The translations under genes and the position numbers were made by a program. A DNA stretch of 64,000 bases from Aquanectria penicillioides (lineage: Eukaryota > Ascomycota > Sordariomycetes > Hypocreales > Nectriaceae): positions 3,844,001 to 3,908,000 of the forward strand of contig PYIU01000004.1 of NCBI GenBank assembly GCA_003415625.1, given 5' to 3'. Positions 23,850 through 37,369 of the stretch are shown here, one piece after another. Numbering within the stretch: the first letter of the stretch is position 1; each line of letters opens with the position of its first letter. Under the pieces are notes generated by a model. It did not search any database. It had not been told where the DNA came from and worked only from the letters and a program-made list of their open reading frames with translations.

Positions 23850-23960
23850 CTATTTTTTATTCTATTCTATTTTATTCTATCTTGCTCTATTCTGCTCTAT
23901 TCTACTCTATTTTATCTTATTTTATCTTATTTTATCTTATTTTATTTTATTTTATCTTTC
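23850..23960. repeat. Pyrimidine-rich tandem repeat (TCTATTTTAT-type, 5/10-bp unit)
   Basis: Repeated TTCTA, TTTTA and TCTTA pentamers follow the decayed frame, for example three TTTATCTTAT units in a row at 23910-23941. Confidence 0.8.
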
Positions 23961-24542
23961 TTCTTTTAGTTTAGTCTTTTCTTTTTAATTATTCTCTTTT
24001 AAAACTATATTAAAACTATACTCCTTAAATAGATAGAAAAAGAAAATTTATTACTTAAAATTAATAGCTTTGCCTTTTGTATAATAGCTTTGCCCTTATG
24101 CCCTCTATTCTTTGCACTAACTAATTATATTCTATGCCCTTATCTTTACTAATATAGTTCCTTAAGGCTTCTTTTAGTAGCAGTGAGCCTATGTAGTGCT
24201 AGGTGAATGCTATATTCCCCTATTTCTTTATGATTTTTATAATTCTAAATATTATAGCTATAAGCCTTTTAGTATTTCTTTAATTATATATTTTTATAGA
24301 TTTTAATTGTATTATATTTAAATGTATTTTATTAAATTTATTAACTTAAATTAATTTTAGCTTTTAAAAAATATTTTACTTTATAGTAGCTTTATTAATC
24401 TATTAGCTATTAACTTTATATTTATATATATAAAATAAAGATTATTCTTACTATTTATAAATTACTTTAATTAATAATTATATATATTAATAAATTTAAG
24501 TTTAATTTTTAATTTCTTAAAAGAATTTTAAATATATTTAAG
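23961..24542. other. AT-rich flank of LINE A with a lightly mutated patch
   Basis: Around 24080-24230 more CpA and TpG remain (GCAGTGAGCC, AGGTGAATGC), then the sequence returns to AT desert. No gene was recognised. It ends at the left copy of the LINE A target duplication (24543-24555). Confidence 0.5.
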
Positions 24543-24599
24543 TATTTATTAATTAAGGTATCCTAATAAACTTTGCCCTTAGACTTACAACTGCTTGCA

Positions 24600-26250
24600 G
24601 CTATCCTAAACTACCTTTAAAATGTTTTAAACTATAATTAATTGATTCCTTATACTAGATTACCCCTAAATATAATAGTGCATTAAGAGCATAATATTAA
24701 TGCTATAGCCCTTTTAATAGTTATTAATTTAGAAAGATATAGCATTAAAAATAGCTAATATAACCCCTTTTTTACTGCTAGCTAATATAATAGTATATTT
24801 AAAATAAATAAAGCAATAAAAGCTGATGAAAGCCCTATAATTAATAAAGATAAAAAAGCCTATAAAGCTATTATTAAGATTATTCTATTTTATTTCCTTA
24901 AAGTAGTTTAAAAGGTATTTTAAACCTATACTAATATATATAAAGTATACTTTTACTTTTTTTTTAAAACTAATATAATCTTTAAAGAAAGACTTATTAA
25001 TAAAATTATTATTACTATAATAATTACTATTATTATAATAATAATAGCTATTTTAGTTAATTTGAGCTTTTTTTTTCTTAATTAATATAGTTATTTTATA
25101 TATTAGTCTTTTTATATAGCCTTATATTTATAAATACTAAAATTAATAAATATATAATATATAGCTATATTAAATATATAATTACTATTTATATTAAAAA
25201 TGCCTTTAAAAATATTAAAAATTATATTTTAATAAAAACTCTATAAATAATAAATTAAGCCTATAGTAACTTTTATATAGTTATAGTATATTGCCTTTTT
25301 AATAAAGATATAATTCTTACCTTTTTTATTTTAAAATAAATTAAAGCCTTTTATAAAAAAAAATTTATTATATTTAAAAATAATATTTTTTTTACTTTTT
25401 TAATTTTTATTATTTTAATAAAAAGAATTTAAATTAAATCTATTTTAATAATATAAATAAATTTATTAAAACTATTAATAGTATTAATACCTTAAGAGTT
25501 AATAAAGTAAAGCCTATTTAAGCCTAAAATAATATTGCAATTAAAATAAATTTAATTTTTATATTTTATTTATTAAAAAAGCTAATAGCTTATATAATAA
25601 TAAGCTACTTTTTAATATTAAACTTTATAATTATAAACCCTTTAATAAAGGATTAAAACTTACTTAATGCTTTTAATACTATAAATATAGCTATATTATA
25701 AAAAACTATTAATTTACTATAATTTATAGCTAATATAATAGCTTAATATATAATAATTGCTTTATTAAAAAGAAAGAAATTCTTTATTATTATACTTTAT
25801 ATTATAAAGATTATTTAGCCTAAAGCTATATTTATTTTATAGTAAAAAAGCACTAAATATATATAAAAGAAAAATATTATAGATAATTAATAAAATATAA
25901 AAAATATACTTTAATATAGTAAAATATTCTTTATATATAATAAAATAGCTTTTTTAAAACTCTCTTTTTATAGCTTTTCTCTTTACTAAAAGAATTAGCT
26001 AACCTTTAGGCTTTATAAATAAATAATACTATACTTTATTAAATGCTTTTTTTTCTTTAATACTTATACTTTATTGCTACTATTTATTAAATTAACCCCT
26101 TTATTTATATTTAATTAATATAAGTTTTATTTTAAAATATATACTATTACTTTAGGTTAATTTATTAAATACTATATACCTATAATAAATATAATATAAT
26201 TATACTTTTAAAATTAGCTAAAAACTAAAGGACTAATGCTTTAATAAATT
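24600..26250 (+). pseudogene. LINE A ORF1 (Gag-like, zinc knuckle), decayed
   Basis: The segment aligns with LINE B ORF1. A Cys-rich knuckle begins with TGC at 25668-25670, and its partner Cys/His/Cys codons have largely become TAT. Many TAA/TAG interruptions are present. The product would bind the element RNA. The start is not determinable. Confidence 0.65.
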
Positions 26251-26299
26251 TTAAAAAATTAAATTATATTATAATTTATTATTTAAGCTATATAGCTCT

Positions 26300-29200
26300 T
26301 TATATATATAAATAATATAAATTAAAAATTTACATTTATTAAATTAAAGAAGATTAAGCTAATATTAATTTTAAATACTACTATATAAAAATAATTATAG
26401 TATATAACTCTTTAAAAAGTAAAAGAGACTTAAAGGCAATATATACTTTAGCTAGTCTTACTTTAGCCCTTTAAATAATTATAATTAAAGACTTTAATCT
26501 ATACTATTTAATATAAAGTATTATAATAAAACTACTTTATATAGCTTAACCTTTTTAATAAAGATATAATAGCTAAATATAGCTTTAATAACTTTCTATA
26601 AAATAATAACTTAAAAAATAAATAATATTAAAAATAGCACTTTTAATTTAGCTTAAGCCTTAAAGAATAGCTATACTATTTATTTAAGCCTTAATTATAA
26701 TTTAAATAGCTTTAACTATATTTTATAGTAAATATATATTAAATTCTTTATAGATATATTACCTTTTTTTTATTAAACCTTTAGCTTATAGCATTTAATT
26801 AATATATAATAAACCTTAAGAAGGCTAAACTTAAAGTATAAGTTACTTTTTATTAAACTTTAGGTAAAATAACCTTTATATAATAGCTAAAATAGGCAAT
26901 TAAATAGCTAATTTAAGGACTATATTAAATTATATAATATACTACCTTAATATAAAAACAATTTAAATCTAGCTATAATAATTAATAGAATTAGCCTATT
27001 ATAAAGGCTATTTATTAATTTAAATAAATATAAAGATATATATAATATAATAATATAATAGCTAATTAACTAAAACTATAAAAAATAAGCAATAAATAAG
27101 AGATTTATATAGCTAAAGCTAAATATATAGCTTAATGCAATACTTTATTTAAAGCTAAAATAAAGAAAGGTATTAATAGCTAAAAGAAACTTTAAAACTT
27201 AAAGAGATAAATATAACTTTAAAATAATATTGCTTTAGCTTTATTATAGCTCCTTTTCTTTAATTGCCTTAAGTAAAATTCTTTAGCTATAAGCTATATT
27301 AAAAAGGCAATTATATTAATAAAATACTTTTTCTTTAAGCCTTAAGTAAATAATTAAAATATTAAATCTATTATAATAAACCTTATAATATAACTATTAA
27401 ATATAAATTAAATACTATAAAATATTAAAGATTTAATATAAAATTATATTAAACTTTATAAATTAATATACTTACTTTTTAAAATTTAATTATAAAAAGC
27501 TTTTAATAGTAATAGTTTTTCTATTAGCTTTCTTAAAGTATATAATAAGCCCTTTTTAAAAGCCTTTATTATTATTATTAATATAAATATTATATTTAAG
27601 TATTTTTTATATTACTTTTATTATATAATTATTATTATTATTTTTAAATTAAATAAAATAATAGCTTAAAAATATATAGTATTTAAATAAAAATCTATTT
27701 TTCTTTTTTATATAATAAATAAAATAATAAAATTAATAATAGCTTAATAAATAATAATAATAGCTAAAAACTTAAATATATTTTTTAATTGTTAAATATA
27801 AAATAGACCTTAAAGGTCTATTAAGCTTGCTCTTATAGTTATAGTAAAAGCAATATATATAGTATAGGCCTATAATAAAATAGTATTGCTTTTTTAATTA
27901 AACTTTATTATAGCCTTTAATTTAATTAACTATAAAAGGCTTATTATTACCTTTTATAATTAAGGCTATTTATAATAATTATTAATTTAGCTTTTTAGCT
28001 ATTTATTTAAGTAATTAATATACCTTTAATTTAATAGTAAATTCTTTAAATTTTATAGTATTAAAGCTAAAGTTTTATAGAAATTATTACTTTTTTTTAT
28101 TTTCTTTATTTTATTTATATTAAAGCTTTATATAATACTTAAGAAAGTCTTTAATATTATAGTAATTAAATTTATTAATAATATAAATATATTTATATTT
28201 AAAAAAAATATAATAAAGACTTAAGCCTAACTTAAAGCTATATAAATAGTATATATATTTTAGGCCTTTATTAATAGTATAACCTTTAAATCTATTAAAG
28301 TCTAGCTCTTTTATTTTTTTTTTAATATTAAAGGCATTAAGTTTAATTAATCTTTATTTATAATATAATTTAACTATAAAAATTATATTATTTTCTTAAG
28401 TTATAACTATATAAAAAGCTACTTTAAAGCCTATATATCTTTAAGCTTAAAGGAAAACTTATATACTAAAGGTAGGCTTTTATTGCCTTTATAGTAAATA
28501 TATAAAAAGTAAACCTTAAGGCTGCCTATATAATATATATATATATAATTAAATTTATAATTACTTATAGTATTAATATATATTATTTTTTAGTAAAAAA
28601 GAATAATAATTTAAAAGGAATTATTAAAGCTTTATTTATTAAATAGACTTAAGCCCTTTATATTATTAAAGAAGGCTATAAGGCTATTTTAATTAAATTA
28701 TTAAAAAGTAAGCTTAAAATCCTTTTATTTAATATATATTTTAATAAATAATTTATTTAATTTTAAGGCTAGCTTTAAGCTTAAAGCATTAAAAAACTTA
28801 TTTTTTTTATAATTATATTAATAATATATTAAATTTATTATTATTATTATAATAGCCTTTAATATAAATTAATATAAAAATATAAAAAATAGCTTATTAA
28901 TTAACTTTTTAATAAAAAATATAAAAAGAATTAAAAATTAATTAAAAATTAAATATTAATTAATTAAAAATATTAATAAAAATAAATTAAATATAAATCT
29001 TATAAATAATATATAAATAATAAAATAAAAATAGTTAAAATCTTTTTACTTTATATAAAAAAAAGATTATTTATTTATATAAAGGATTTAAAAAGTATAA
29101 AAGCTTTTTATATATTTAAATATAAATAAAATATATTAAACTTTAGAGATTTCTTTTTTAATAAAAGATCCTTTTAATGCTAATATAAAAATACTATTAA

Positions 29201-29530
29201 AATAATTAGCTATATTATATTATATTGCTTATTTTATTTAAGCTAAAAGAAAACTTTATTTAATTTACTTTATAATCTTTTTAAGCTTAAATAATATTTA
29301 TTTAAAGCTTAAACTATATATTGCTTTATTAAATAATTAATTTATTTATATATTATATTATACTATAAGCTAGCTATTAAGCTATATTTAGTTTAAAATA
29401 TATTTATTTTTATATTGCCTTTACCTTTTAGTAACTCTTTTATTTAAGTGCTTTAATTCTCTTTATTAAAAAAGAAATTAATATACCTAAAAAAACCCTT
29501 TTTAAAAGAAAGAAAAAACCAGCCTACTAT
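26300..29530 (+). pseudogene. LINE A ORF2 (endonuclease and reverse transcriptase), decayed
   Basis: The endonuclease GDFN motif survives as K-D-F-N at 26487-26498. The RT F-x-D-D box reads F-I-N-N at 28171-28182, with both Asp codons GAT changed to AAT. The two motifs are 1684 bp apart here and 1686 bp apart in LINE B, so this copy also has a frameshift. The LINE-type C-terminal segment follows at about 28600-28760. The copy cannot encode an active enzyme. Confidence 0.8.
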
Positions 29531-29539
29531 ATAAATAAT

Positions 29540-29960
29540 ATACTAAAGCCTGCCCCTTTAACAGTTAGGTCTTTACTTTAGGCCTATTTTAGTCCTAGAC
29601 CCTACCTCTATCTATTGCTGTATTTAATCTATACCTGCCTACCCTAGCGACTCTATCTACTTTAAGTCTATATCCTCCCTAAGAGACATAAGATCTATCT
29701 TGTCCTCCTTGCTATCCTCCTTGCCGTCCTCCTCCTTATCCCCAAGCCCCCCCCACTCCAATCCCCCCCCAGCTCCATCCAAGCTCGAGCCATCGCTCGA
29801 GGAGTCACGCCGGACTCCGGTCTCTGCTACTGATGTTGTCGTTGTTGTCGTTATAGTCGTCGTCCTCGGCTACACACAATTAGCATAGAATAGCAGCAGG
29901 AACAGCAATCGGCGCTTATATAAGTTAGGTATCCTGCGCAAGCAATGCATTAGCGGAGCG
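29540..29960 (+). other. Unmutated 3' pocket of LINE A with a 62-codon frame
   Basis: This 420-bp GC-rich island keeps CpG and CpA, while the homologous part of LINE B (45000-45300 and 46070-46190) is decayed. A frame with ATG at 29700 and stop at 29888 would encode 62 residues, Ser/Pro-rich then with a Val run (VVVVVVIVVV). The Val run is encoded by a GTC/GTT repeat that corresponds to the pure ATT repeat in LINE B. I regard the frame as the end of an element gene or as chance rather than a host gene. A 700-bp block present in B and C is missing here, with the junction inside the GTY repeat. Confidence 0.45.
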
Positions 29961-30405
29961 CATACTTAAAGGCAATAAAAAAGCTCTTATAGAGATATAT
30001 AAGGAAAGAAAAAAAGAAAAGGAAATAGGCATACCTATAAAGATTAAAAAATAATAATAGCAATACTTAAATAGCTAGTAATTAGCTAGCTGCTAGCTAG
30101 TGCTAGATTAATGCTTTACTTTTTATAATAGGCCTATAGTATAGATAATTTAGGCCTATTATAGGCCTTACTTTTATTTTATTTATTAATTTTATAATTA
30201 AATAAATAGAATATTTTAATAATAGTATTAAATTAATTTTTAATTTAATACTTTTTTATAAAAAATTTATATTAAGTTTAATATTATATTAAATAAAGGT
30301 TTTTATTTTATTAATATAGTTTTTTATTTATTTATATAATATAAAAATATTATTTATTTTATAGATTTATAAAGTATTAATAAATAAATAAATATTTATT
30401 AATTA

Positions 30406-30807
30406 TATATATAAGTTTTAAAATAGAATTTTAAAGTTTAATTTTAAGTTTTATAAATAGTTTTTATTAATAAAGTTCTTTTTTTATAGCTTAAAAGAAA
30501 GTAAGTAATTTTATTTTTATAGTTAATATTATAATTATATTTATTTATTTATATATTATTTAATTAATTTATTAAAAAGTTTATTATATATATTTATAAA
30601 TCTTTTAATTTAATATATTATTAATAAAAAAATATATTATTATAAATTAAATAGTTATTTTTGCCTTTAAGCTATAAAGTAGAAAAATATATTATATAAA
30701 GATAATATAATATTTAATTTATTGCCTATATATAAAATTTCTTTAGATTTATTATAAATCTTATAAAATATAATATAATAATTATAATATTTAATTAAAT
30801 AATAATA
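30406..30807. other. AT-rich DNA between LINE A and the inverted LINE pieces
   Basis: Nothing recognisable apart from TATTTA-type short repeats. It may belong to the same pre-existing element into which LINE A inserted. Confidence 0.5.
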
Positions 30808-31547
30808 ATTATATTTATTTATTTATTTATTAATACTCTATAGACCTAAAGGATAAATAGGGCTTTTATACTATATAAATAAATAAAAAAACTATATTAA
30901 TAGAATAATAACCTTTATTTAATGCAGTATTAGGCTTAAAATAAGCCCTCTATAAAGGATTATCAAATTAAAAATTGATTTAATGCTATTACTAAAATAT
31001 TTTAATTACTTAAGTAAGGGGTTAATAGAGGGATAGAATTAAGGCAAGACTAAGGCAAAGACCTAATTATTAAGGGGGTAGGCTCTAATATATAATTTAT
31101 ATAATAGGCTGGTTTTTTCCCTCTTTATAAAAGGGTTTTTTTAAATGCATTAGCCTTTCTTTTAAAGGGAGAGTTAAAGCATTTAAGTAAAGAAGCTATT
31201 TAAAAGTAAAGGCAATATAATAGTAAGTCTATTTTAAATAAAGTATAGCTTAATAGCTAAATTATAGTATAGTATAATATATAAATAGGCTAGCTATTTA
31301 ATAAACTATATATAATATAGGCCTTAAAAAGGTATTGCTTAAGTATTAATAAATTATATAATAGATCTAATAATATCTTTTTTTAGCTAAAGTAAAGCAA
31401 GCAATATAATATAATATAGCTAACTATTTTAATAGTATTTTAATATTAGTATTAAAATATAGTTATATTAAAAACCTTCTATTAAAAAAAAATCCTTAAA
31501 GTTTAATACATTTTATTTATATTTAAATAAATAAAAAGCTTTTATAT
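30808..31547 (-). mobile_element. LINE piece D, 3' end, inverted and internally deleted
   Basis: The reverse complement starts with the LINE 3' tail (TTTATTTATTTATTAATAC at the left edge). It follows LINE B 46605 back to about 46395, then jumps to about 45045 and continues to about 44520. About 1.35 kb is therefore missing inside. The 5' truncation is typical of LINE insertion. Differences from B are mostly transitions. Confidence 0.75.
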
Positions 31548-32102
31548 TTTTTAATTTATTTTATTTATTAATACTTTATAGACCTATAAGGTAAATAGTG
31601 CTTTTATACTATATAAATAAAGAAAAAAACTATACTAATAGAATAAAAAAAACCTTTATTTAATATAATATTAAACTTAATATAAGTCCTTTATAAAGAA
31701 GCATTAAATTAAAAGTTAGTTTAGTGCTATTACTAAAATATCCTATTTACTTAATTATAAAGTTAATAAATAAAGTAAAAATAGGGCCTACAATAAATCT
31801 AGATTGTCTATACTATAGGCCTATTGCAGGGAGTGGGGCGCCAATCTAGCGCCAGCTAGCGGCCGGCTAGCTATTAGCTATCTAAATATTACTATTATTA
31901 TTTCTTAATCCTTATAAGTATGCCTATTTTCTTTTCTCTTTTTTCTTTATATACCTCTATAAGGGCTTTCTATTGCCTTTATATATATACTTTACTAATG
32001 CATTATTTATATAAAATACTTAATTTATATAAATATTAATTGCTATTTTTATTACTATTTTTATATTAATTATATATAGCTAAAAATAATAACTATAATA
32101 AC

Positions 32103-32322
<220 letters not shown>

Positions 32323-33829
32323 GCAATATATATTTAATATAGCTATAAATAGCATTTTTATTAATATTAATAAATACTAAAATATTAAGCTAGCTGCATT
32401 AAAGTAAGGGATGCTATATTAACCCTAAGGGCAGTATAGAATCTGCCCTATTCTATATATATTATATAAATAATAAAAAATAGAAAGAATAGTTTATATT
32501 AAAATTAAACTAATATATAGTTTCTATTCTTTATAGCTATAAAAAACTAATTATTAATAAATACTAAAGCTAGCAGCTATATAGCTTATACTTATATATA
32601 TAAGTTATATAAGCTATTGCTATATTTAATAAAAGCTAATATTTATATATTAATAATAGCTTTATAAAAAAGAATAGCTATAATAAATATAGCTTAATTT
32701 AATTTTACTATAAATATAATATTAATATAGATTATAAAAAGAAAAACTTTAGTAATTAAAGGTTAAAGCTATTTAAATTAAAAAAAAGCAATTTAAGTAT
32801 ACTTTTAAGCTATATCTATAATTTTAACTATAGGTCTTAATATTAATTAGCTCTATAAGCTAATTAATAGAGTTAACTATATAGCTATAGCTTTTAAGAG
32901 TTTAATAGCTATATTGCCTTTTTTAATTAAAAGGGCTAAAGCTACTTAAAGATAGGCAATGCCTAAAAGTAATAGCAGCAATAAATAGTATTAGTTTTAA
33001 TATAGATTTATATTAGCTAATATTATTAATAAAGACTAAAGTTTAATATAATTCTTTAAGCAATAGCTTAAGCTTAAGTAAAGCTAAAGAGAAATTAAAG
33101 TAAAAAGGGCTTAAAAATAAAAAGAAAAATAGCAAAAAGAAAAATAAAATAAAAAATAATAAAAAGAATAAAATAGATTTTATATCTTTTAAAAAGAATA
33201 TAAACTTAAAGTAAATAGTATTATTAAAATAAATATATATAAATTAAATATAATAATAAATAAAAATAAAGTTTAAATAAAGCTAAAATAAAGATTTAGC
33301 TATTAAAAAAATAGGCTTTAATATATTATTTATATAATAAGCTAGTTTTTTCTTTTTTTTAAAAGGGGTTTTTTTAAGTGCATTAATTTCTCTTTTAATA
33401 AAGAGATTAAAGTATTTAAATAAAAAAATTATTAAAAAGTAAAGGCAATATAAAAGCAAATATATTTTAAATTAAATATAGCTTAATAATTAACTTATAG
33501 TATAATATAATATATAAATAAATTAGCTATTTAATAAAGCAATATATAGTTTAGGCTTTAAATAAATACTATTTAAACTTAAAAAAGTTATAAAGTAAAT
33601 TAAATAAAGTTTCCTTTTAGCTTAAATAAAATAAATAATATAATATAATATAGCTAACTATTTTAATAGTATCTTTATATTAGCACTAAAGTATATTTAT
33701 TTTAAGGATTTTTCTTTAAAAAAGAAAACCCTAAAGTTTAATGCATTTTATTTGCATTTAGGTAAGCAAAAAGCTTTTATATTTCTTAAATCCTTTATAT
33801 AGGCAGATAGTCTTCTTCTTTATATAAAG

Positions 33830-34170
33830 TAGAAAGATTTTAGTGGCCTTTATTCTATTATTAGTGCGCTATTTGTAAGACTTATACCTAGCTTATTCCT
33901 ATTAGTGCCTTCAGTCGGCTAATGCTTAGTCCTTAATTGACTTTTAGTCTTCTTTATATTCTCTATTAAAGAGCTAGTTAGTAAGCCACTTTTTGTGTTT
34001 CTGTATTGGTTTATGCTAAGGGCTGTTGTGGTGGCGATAGTAGATCTAATGCATTGCTAATGCAGTTGCAGAGAGAATAAGTCTTTTAGTGCCTTAGGTT
34101 TAGAGCCAGCCTTAAAACTAGGCAAGGTATTTATTAAGGTATATATTTAGTAAGGGAATATTTTTTAAGT
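33830..34170 (-). other. Lightly mutated pocket of LINE ORF2 C-terminus inside piece C
   Basis: About 340 bp keep CpG, CpA and TpG (GTGCG, GTCGGC, GTGGTGGCG). The same bases are decayed in LINE A (28740-29060), LINE B (44170-44490) and piece E. In the LINE sense frame it encodes part of the ORF2 C-terminal region, still with TAA/TAG at some Gln positions. It is the best template here for the ancestral sequence. Confidence 0.7.
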
Positions 34171-34189
34171 TCTTTATATAAATAAATAG

Positions 34190-34830
34190 TATTTTTTATA
34201 TAAAAAAAAAAAAGGCTTAAATTATTTTTATTTTATTATTTATATATTACTTTTATAATTTAAGTTTAGCTTAATTTTATTATTATTTTTAATTAATTAA
34301 TATTTAATTTTTAATTAACTTTTAATTATTTTTATATTTTTTATTAAAAAGCTAATTAATAAATTACTTTTTATATTTTTATATAGGCTTATACTATAAT
34401 CTATTTTAATAGTAATAGTAAATTTAATATATTATTAATATAATTATAAAAAGAATAAGTTTCTTTATACTTTAAGTTTAAAATTAGCCTTAAAATTAAA
34501 TAAATTATTTATTAAAATATATATTAAAGAAAAGGATCTTAAATTTAATTTTTAATAATTTAGCTAAAATAGCCTTATAGCCTTCTTTAATAATATAAAG
34601 GGTATAAATTTATTTAATAAATGAAATTTTAATAATTCCCCTAAAGTTATTATCTTTTTTAATTAAAAAATAATATACTTTAAAGCTATAGGCAATAGGA
34701 AATTTAATTATATAAATATATATTATATAGATAGCTTTAAGGTTAACTTTTTGTATACTTACTATAAGGGTAGTAAGGGCCTGCCTTTAATATTTTAGCT
34801 TTTCTTTAAATTTTAAATTAATAAAATATT
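34190..34830 (-). mobile_element. LINE piece E, inverted internal fragment
   Basis: The reverse complement matches LINE A about 28420-29060 (LINE B about 43870-44540). It repeats part of piece C without a 3' tail, so a tandem duplication or rearrangement is more likely than an independent insertion. Confidence 0.7.
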
Positions 34831-36737
34831 ATTTATTAATAGTATTTATAATATTAAATTGATAATATTAATATAGTAAAATTTAGGATTTTATATTTAT
34901 CTTTTAATAGAGTATTTAATTATTTAACTTTCTATATAAATGCAAAAAAAATAAAAAATACTATTTATTAAATACTAAAAATATTTTTATTTATTTAAAT
35001 AAAGAGTTTTATTAAATATTAAGAGATTAATATTAAATATAAATATTAATAGTTTATTTTCTTTATTTTAAAGAAATTATATATATTTTTATATAAACTA
35101 TATTAATTAAAGAATATATATTTAGCTAATAGTACTATAATTTATATTATTTATATATTATTAGTTTTAAGGAAATTTAATTAATTCTTTAATATATATA
35201 GAATATAATACTAAAAATAGATTATTTTTATATTCTTTTTATAATATTTAAGGCTTATAGATTTTAATAATTATAATTTTATTTATATTTAAATATTTAA
35301 AAGATTCTTAAAAAAGAAAAAGAAAAAGGGATTTTTAAAAGATAGTTAAAAGATTAATTAAAATAAAGCTTAAAGTAAAAATTAAAAAAATAGTTTAAGT
35401 AATAATTAAAGTAATAATTAAAAAATTAATTAAAAGGATTATTTAAAAAATAATTATAATAATATTATATATATATATAAATATAAATATATAAAAGTAT
35501 ATATATAAATATAAGTATATATAAATATTAAGGTTTTAAATAGTATAGATAGATAAATATATTAATAGATTTATTTAATAAAAAATAAATTAAAATTAAG
35601 CTATAATTTATAAATAGAATAATAAATATAAAAAAAATAAAGAATTAAATAGATATTATAAGCTAAAAGGAATAAATCTTTTATTTTTTTATTTATAAGA
35701 TTTTATTATATAAAATTATAATAATTATTAATTTATATTTTTAATTAATATTAAAATAATAACTATCTTTATATTTATTATATACTTAACTATAAAGTAA
35801 AGGTCTTAAATAAAATAGCAATAATATAATTATAATAAAGTATTATTATTTAAATATAAATTAAATTTAAATTAATAAAAGGTTCTTAATATATTTATAT
35901 TAATTAAAGTATAATATTAATAAAAAAAGTATATTTTTATAAATATAATTAAAAGTTAATAAAAAAATAAAAAGTTTAATTAAAGTAATTATTATATTTT
36001 AAAGTATATTTAATATTAATTATTAATTTTTAAGATTATAGAATATATATTAATAATTATTAAAAAAGCAAATATATAAAATATTATATAGAATTGCCTA
36101 TAAATTTATTATAATAAAGTATATAAAGTATATATAGACTATTATAATTAGCATTTTTTTATTATTTTAATAAAAATATTTAAGTAAATCTATATATATA
36201 GGCGCCTTTATATATATATATAAGTAAGTATATATAGGTATATATAATAGCACTAATATAGTCTTAAAGTATAATAAAAGAGAGAGATATATATATAAAG
36301 AAAGAGAGAGAGATATATAATATCTATTTACTAAAGTTATTATAGATTTTAATTCTTCTATTAATATAAAGGGCAATAGATTTAATAAATTAGCTTAAAG
36401 TATAGAAAATCTCTTTAGGTTTATTTAAAACTATTATATATAGTAAATATAAAAGGGATTTAATAGTAATTATCTATTTAAAAGTAATAATTTATTTAAT
36501 TATTTTAACTATATAATTTAAGAATATAAAGATAGAATATTAAATAGTTTTAATTAATAAATATTTTAATTTAAGCTTAATTTATAAAGTACTATATTTA
36601 ATTAATTAAATTAATAAATCTTAAATATTTTTATTAATTTATTAATTTATTATTTAGCTATATAATATAGTATATTAAAGAAGTATTAGCTTAAATAAAA
36701 TTAACTTTATTTATTAGCCTAAATACTTTATTAATAA
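34831..36737. other. Unassigned decayed DNA with a purine-pyrimidine microsatellite
   Basis: Plus-strand frames with only TAA/TAG stops occur (for example 35000-35460, ending in a Lys/Asn/Gln-rich stretch) but show no known motif. A GA/TA microsatellite lies at 36276-36320. It may be the 5' part of Helitron 2, whose Rep frame resumes beyond the TIR element, but this is only inferred from position. Confidence 0.4.
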
Positions 36738-37369
36738 AGAGTAATGCTAGAGGCACTAATAATTATTGCTATTTGCATTAATAAATTATTATATAACTAA
36801 AATTGCAGCCAATTTTCCTCTTTTCCTTTCTATATATATAAATTTATATACAATTAAAAGAGATTAAAGAATTATATAATATATATATAAAGGCTGCTTA
36901 TTTTAATATATTAATGCCATCTCTATAGCTTAAATAGCCTAAAAAATATATTTCTATTAAAATAAATATATTGGCCTAAGCCAATATATTATCTAGCGCT
37001 AGCTTTATTTAATAAGGCTGCAACCCTAATGATCTTTTAGGTCCTTAAGGATACCTTGCCCCTTATAGCCCCTCTTTTCTATCTCCTTTATGTTTTTTGC
37101 CTTATAGAATATATATATGTAGTTAATCTTATTGTAGATATATACTAATGCCTATAAGGTCTATTATTAGGATTGGGCTAAAGGTTATATAATAAAGGCT
37201 AAAGGAATAGAGGAATAAGGGGCTATAGATAAAGAAGGTAAGTTGCGGCAGATAATATCAATTTTAAAGGAAGTTGCCCAAAATAACCATTATTCTAGGA
37301 TTTTCCGGTTATATAGTGTATTTTATTGATGCGAATAGCAATAGTTATTAGTGCCTTTAGCACTACTCT
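36738..37369. mobile_element. 632-bp non-autonomous TIR DNA element (internal-deletion derivative)
   Basis: The ends are inverted copies of about 50 bp: AGAGTAATGCTAGAGGCACT at the left and its near-perfect reverse complement at the right. TAATAA flanks both sides (36732-36737 and 37370-37375). Its two halves match the two ends of the 2750-bp element at 55249-57998, joined near 37125, so it has lost that element's coding middle. It is much less RIP-mutated than the longer copy. An internal hairpin, AATATATTGGC/GCCAATATATT, lies at 36965-36990. Confidence 0.85.
36965..36990. repeat. Perfect 11-bp stem, 4-bp loop hairpin inside the TIR element
   Basis: AATATATTGGC, loop CTAA, GCCAATATATT. The longer copy has AATATATTAAC...GCTAATATATT at the same place, the same stem after RIP-type changes. 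Confidence 0.75.

Larger units (their letters stand above)
24556..30392 (+). mobile_element. LINE A, non-LTR retrotransposon, near full length
   Basis: This is a 5.8-kb element alignable with LINE B (39980-46603) from its first bases (TTTGCCCTTAGACTT-like) to an AATAAATAAATA 3' tail. The 13-mer TATTTATTAATTA occurs just before (24543-24555) and just after it (30393-30405), a good target duplication. It carries a Gag-like ORF1 with zinc knuckles, then an ORF2 with apurinic endonuclease and reverse transcriptase. Relative to B it lacks about 0.75 kb in the 3' region and has a net 2-bp loss between endonuclease and RT. The arrangement fits fungal Tad1-like LINEs, an inference from domain order only. 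Confidence 0.85.

Noticed and set aside
22340..24240. Tyrosine recombinase (Starship captain or Crypton) in the unknown frame
   Set aside because: No R...H-x-x-R...Y pattern could be placed in the frame, so the call was not supportable.
36167..36376. 69-residue minus-strand frame
   Set aside because: It covers a TA/GA microsatellite and has no recognisable feature.
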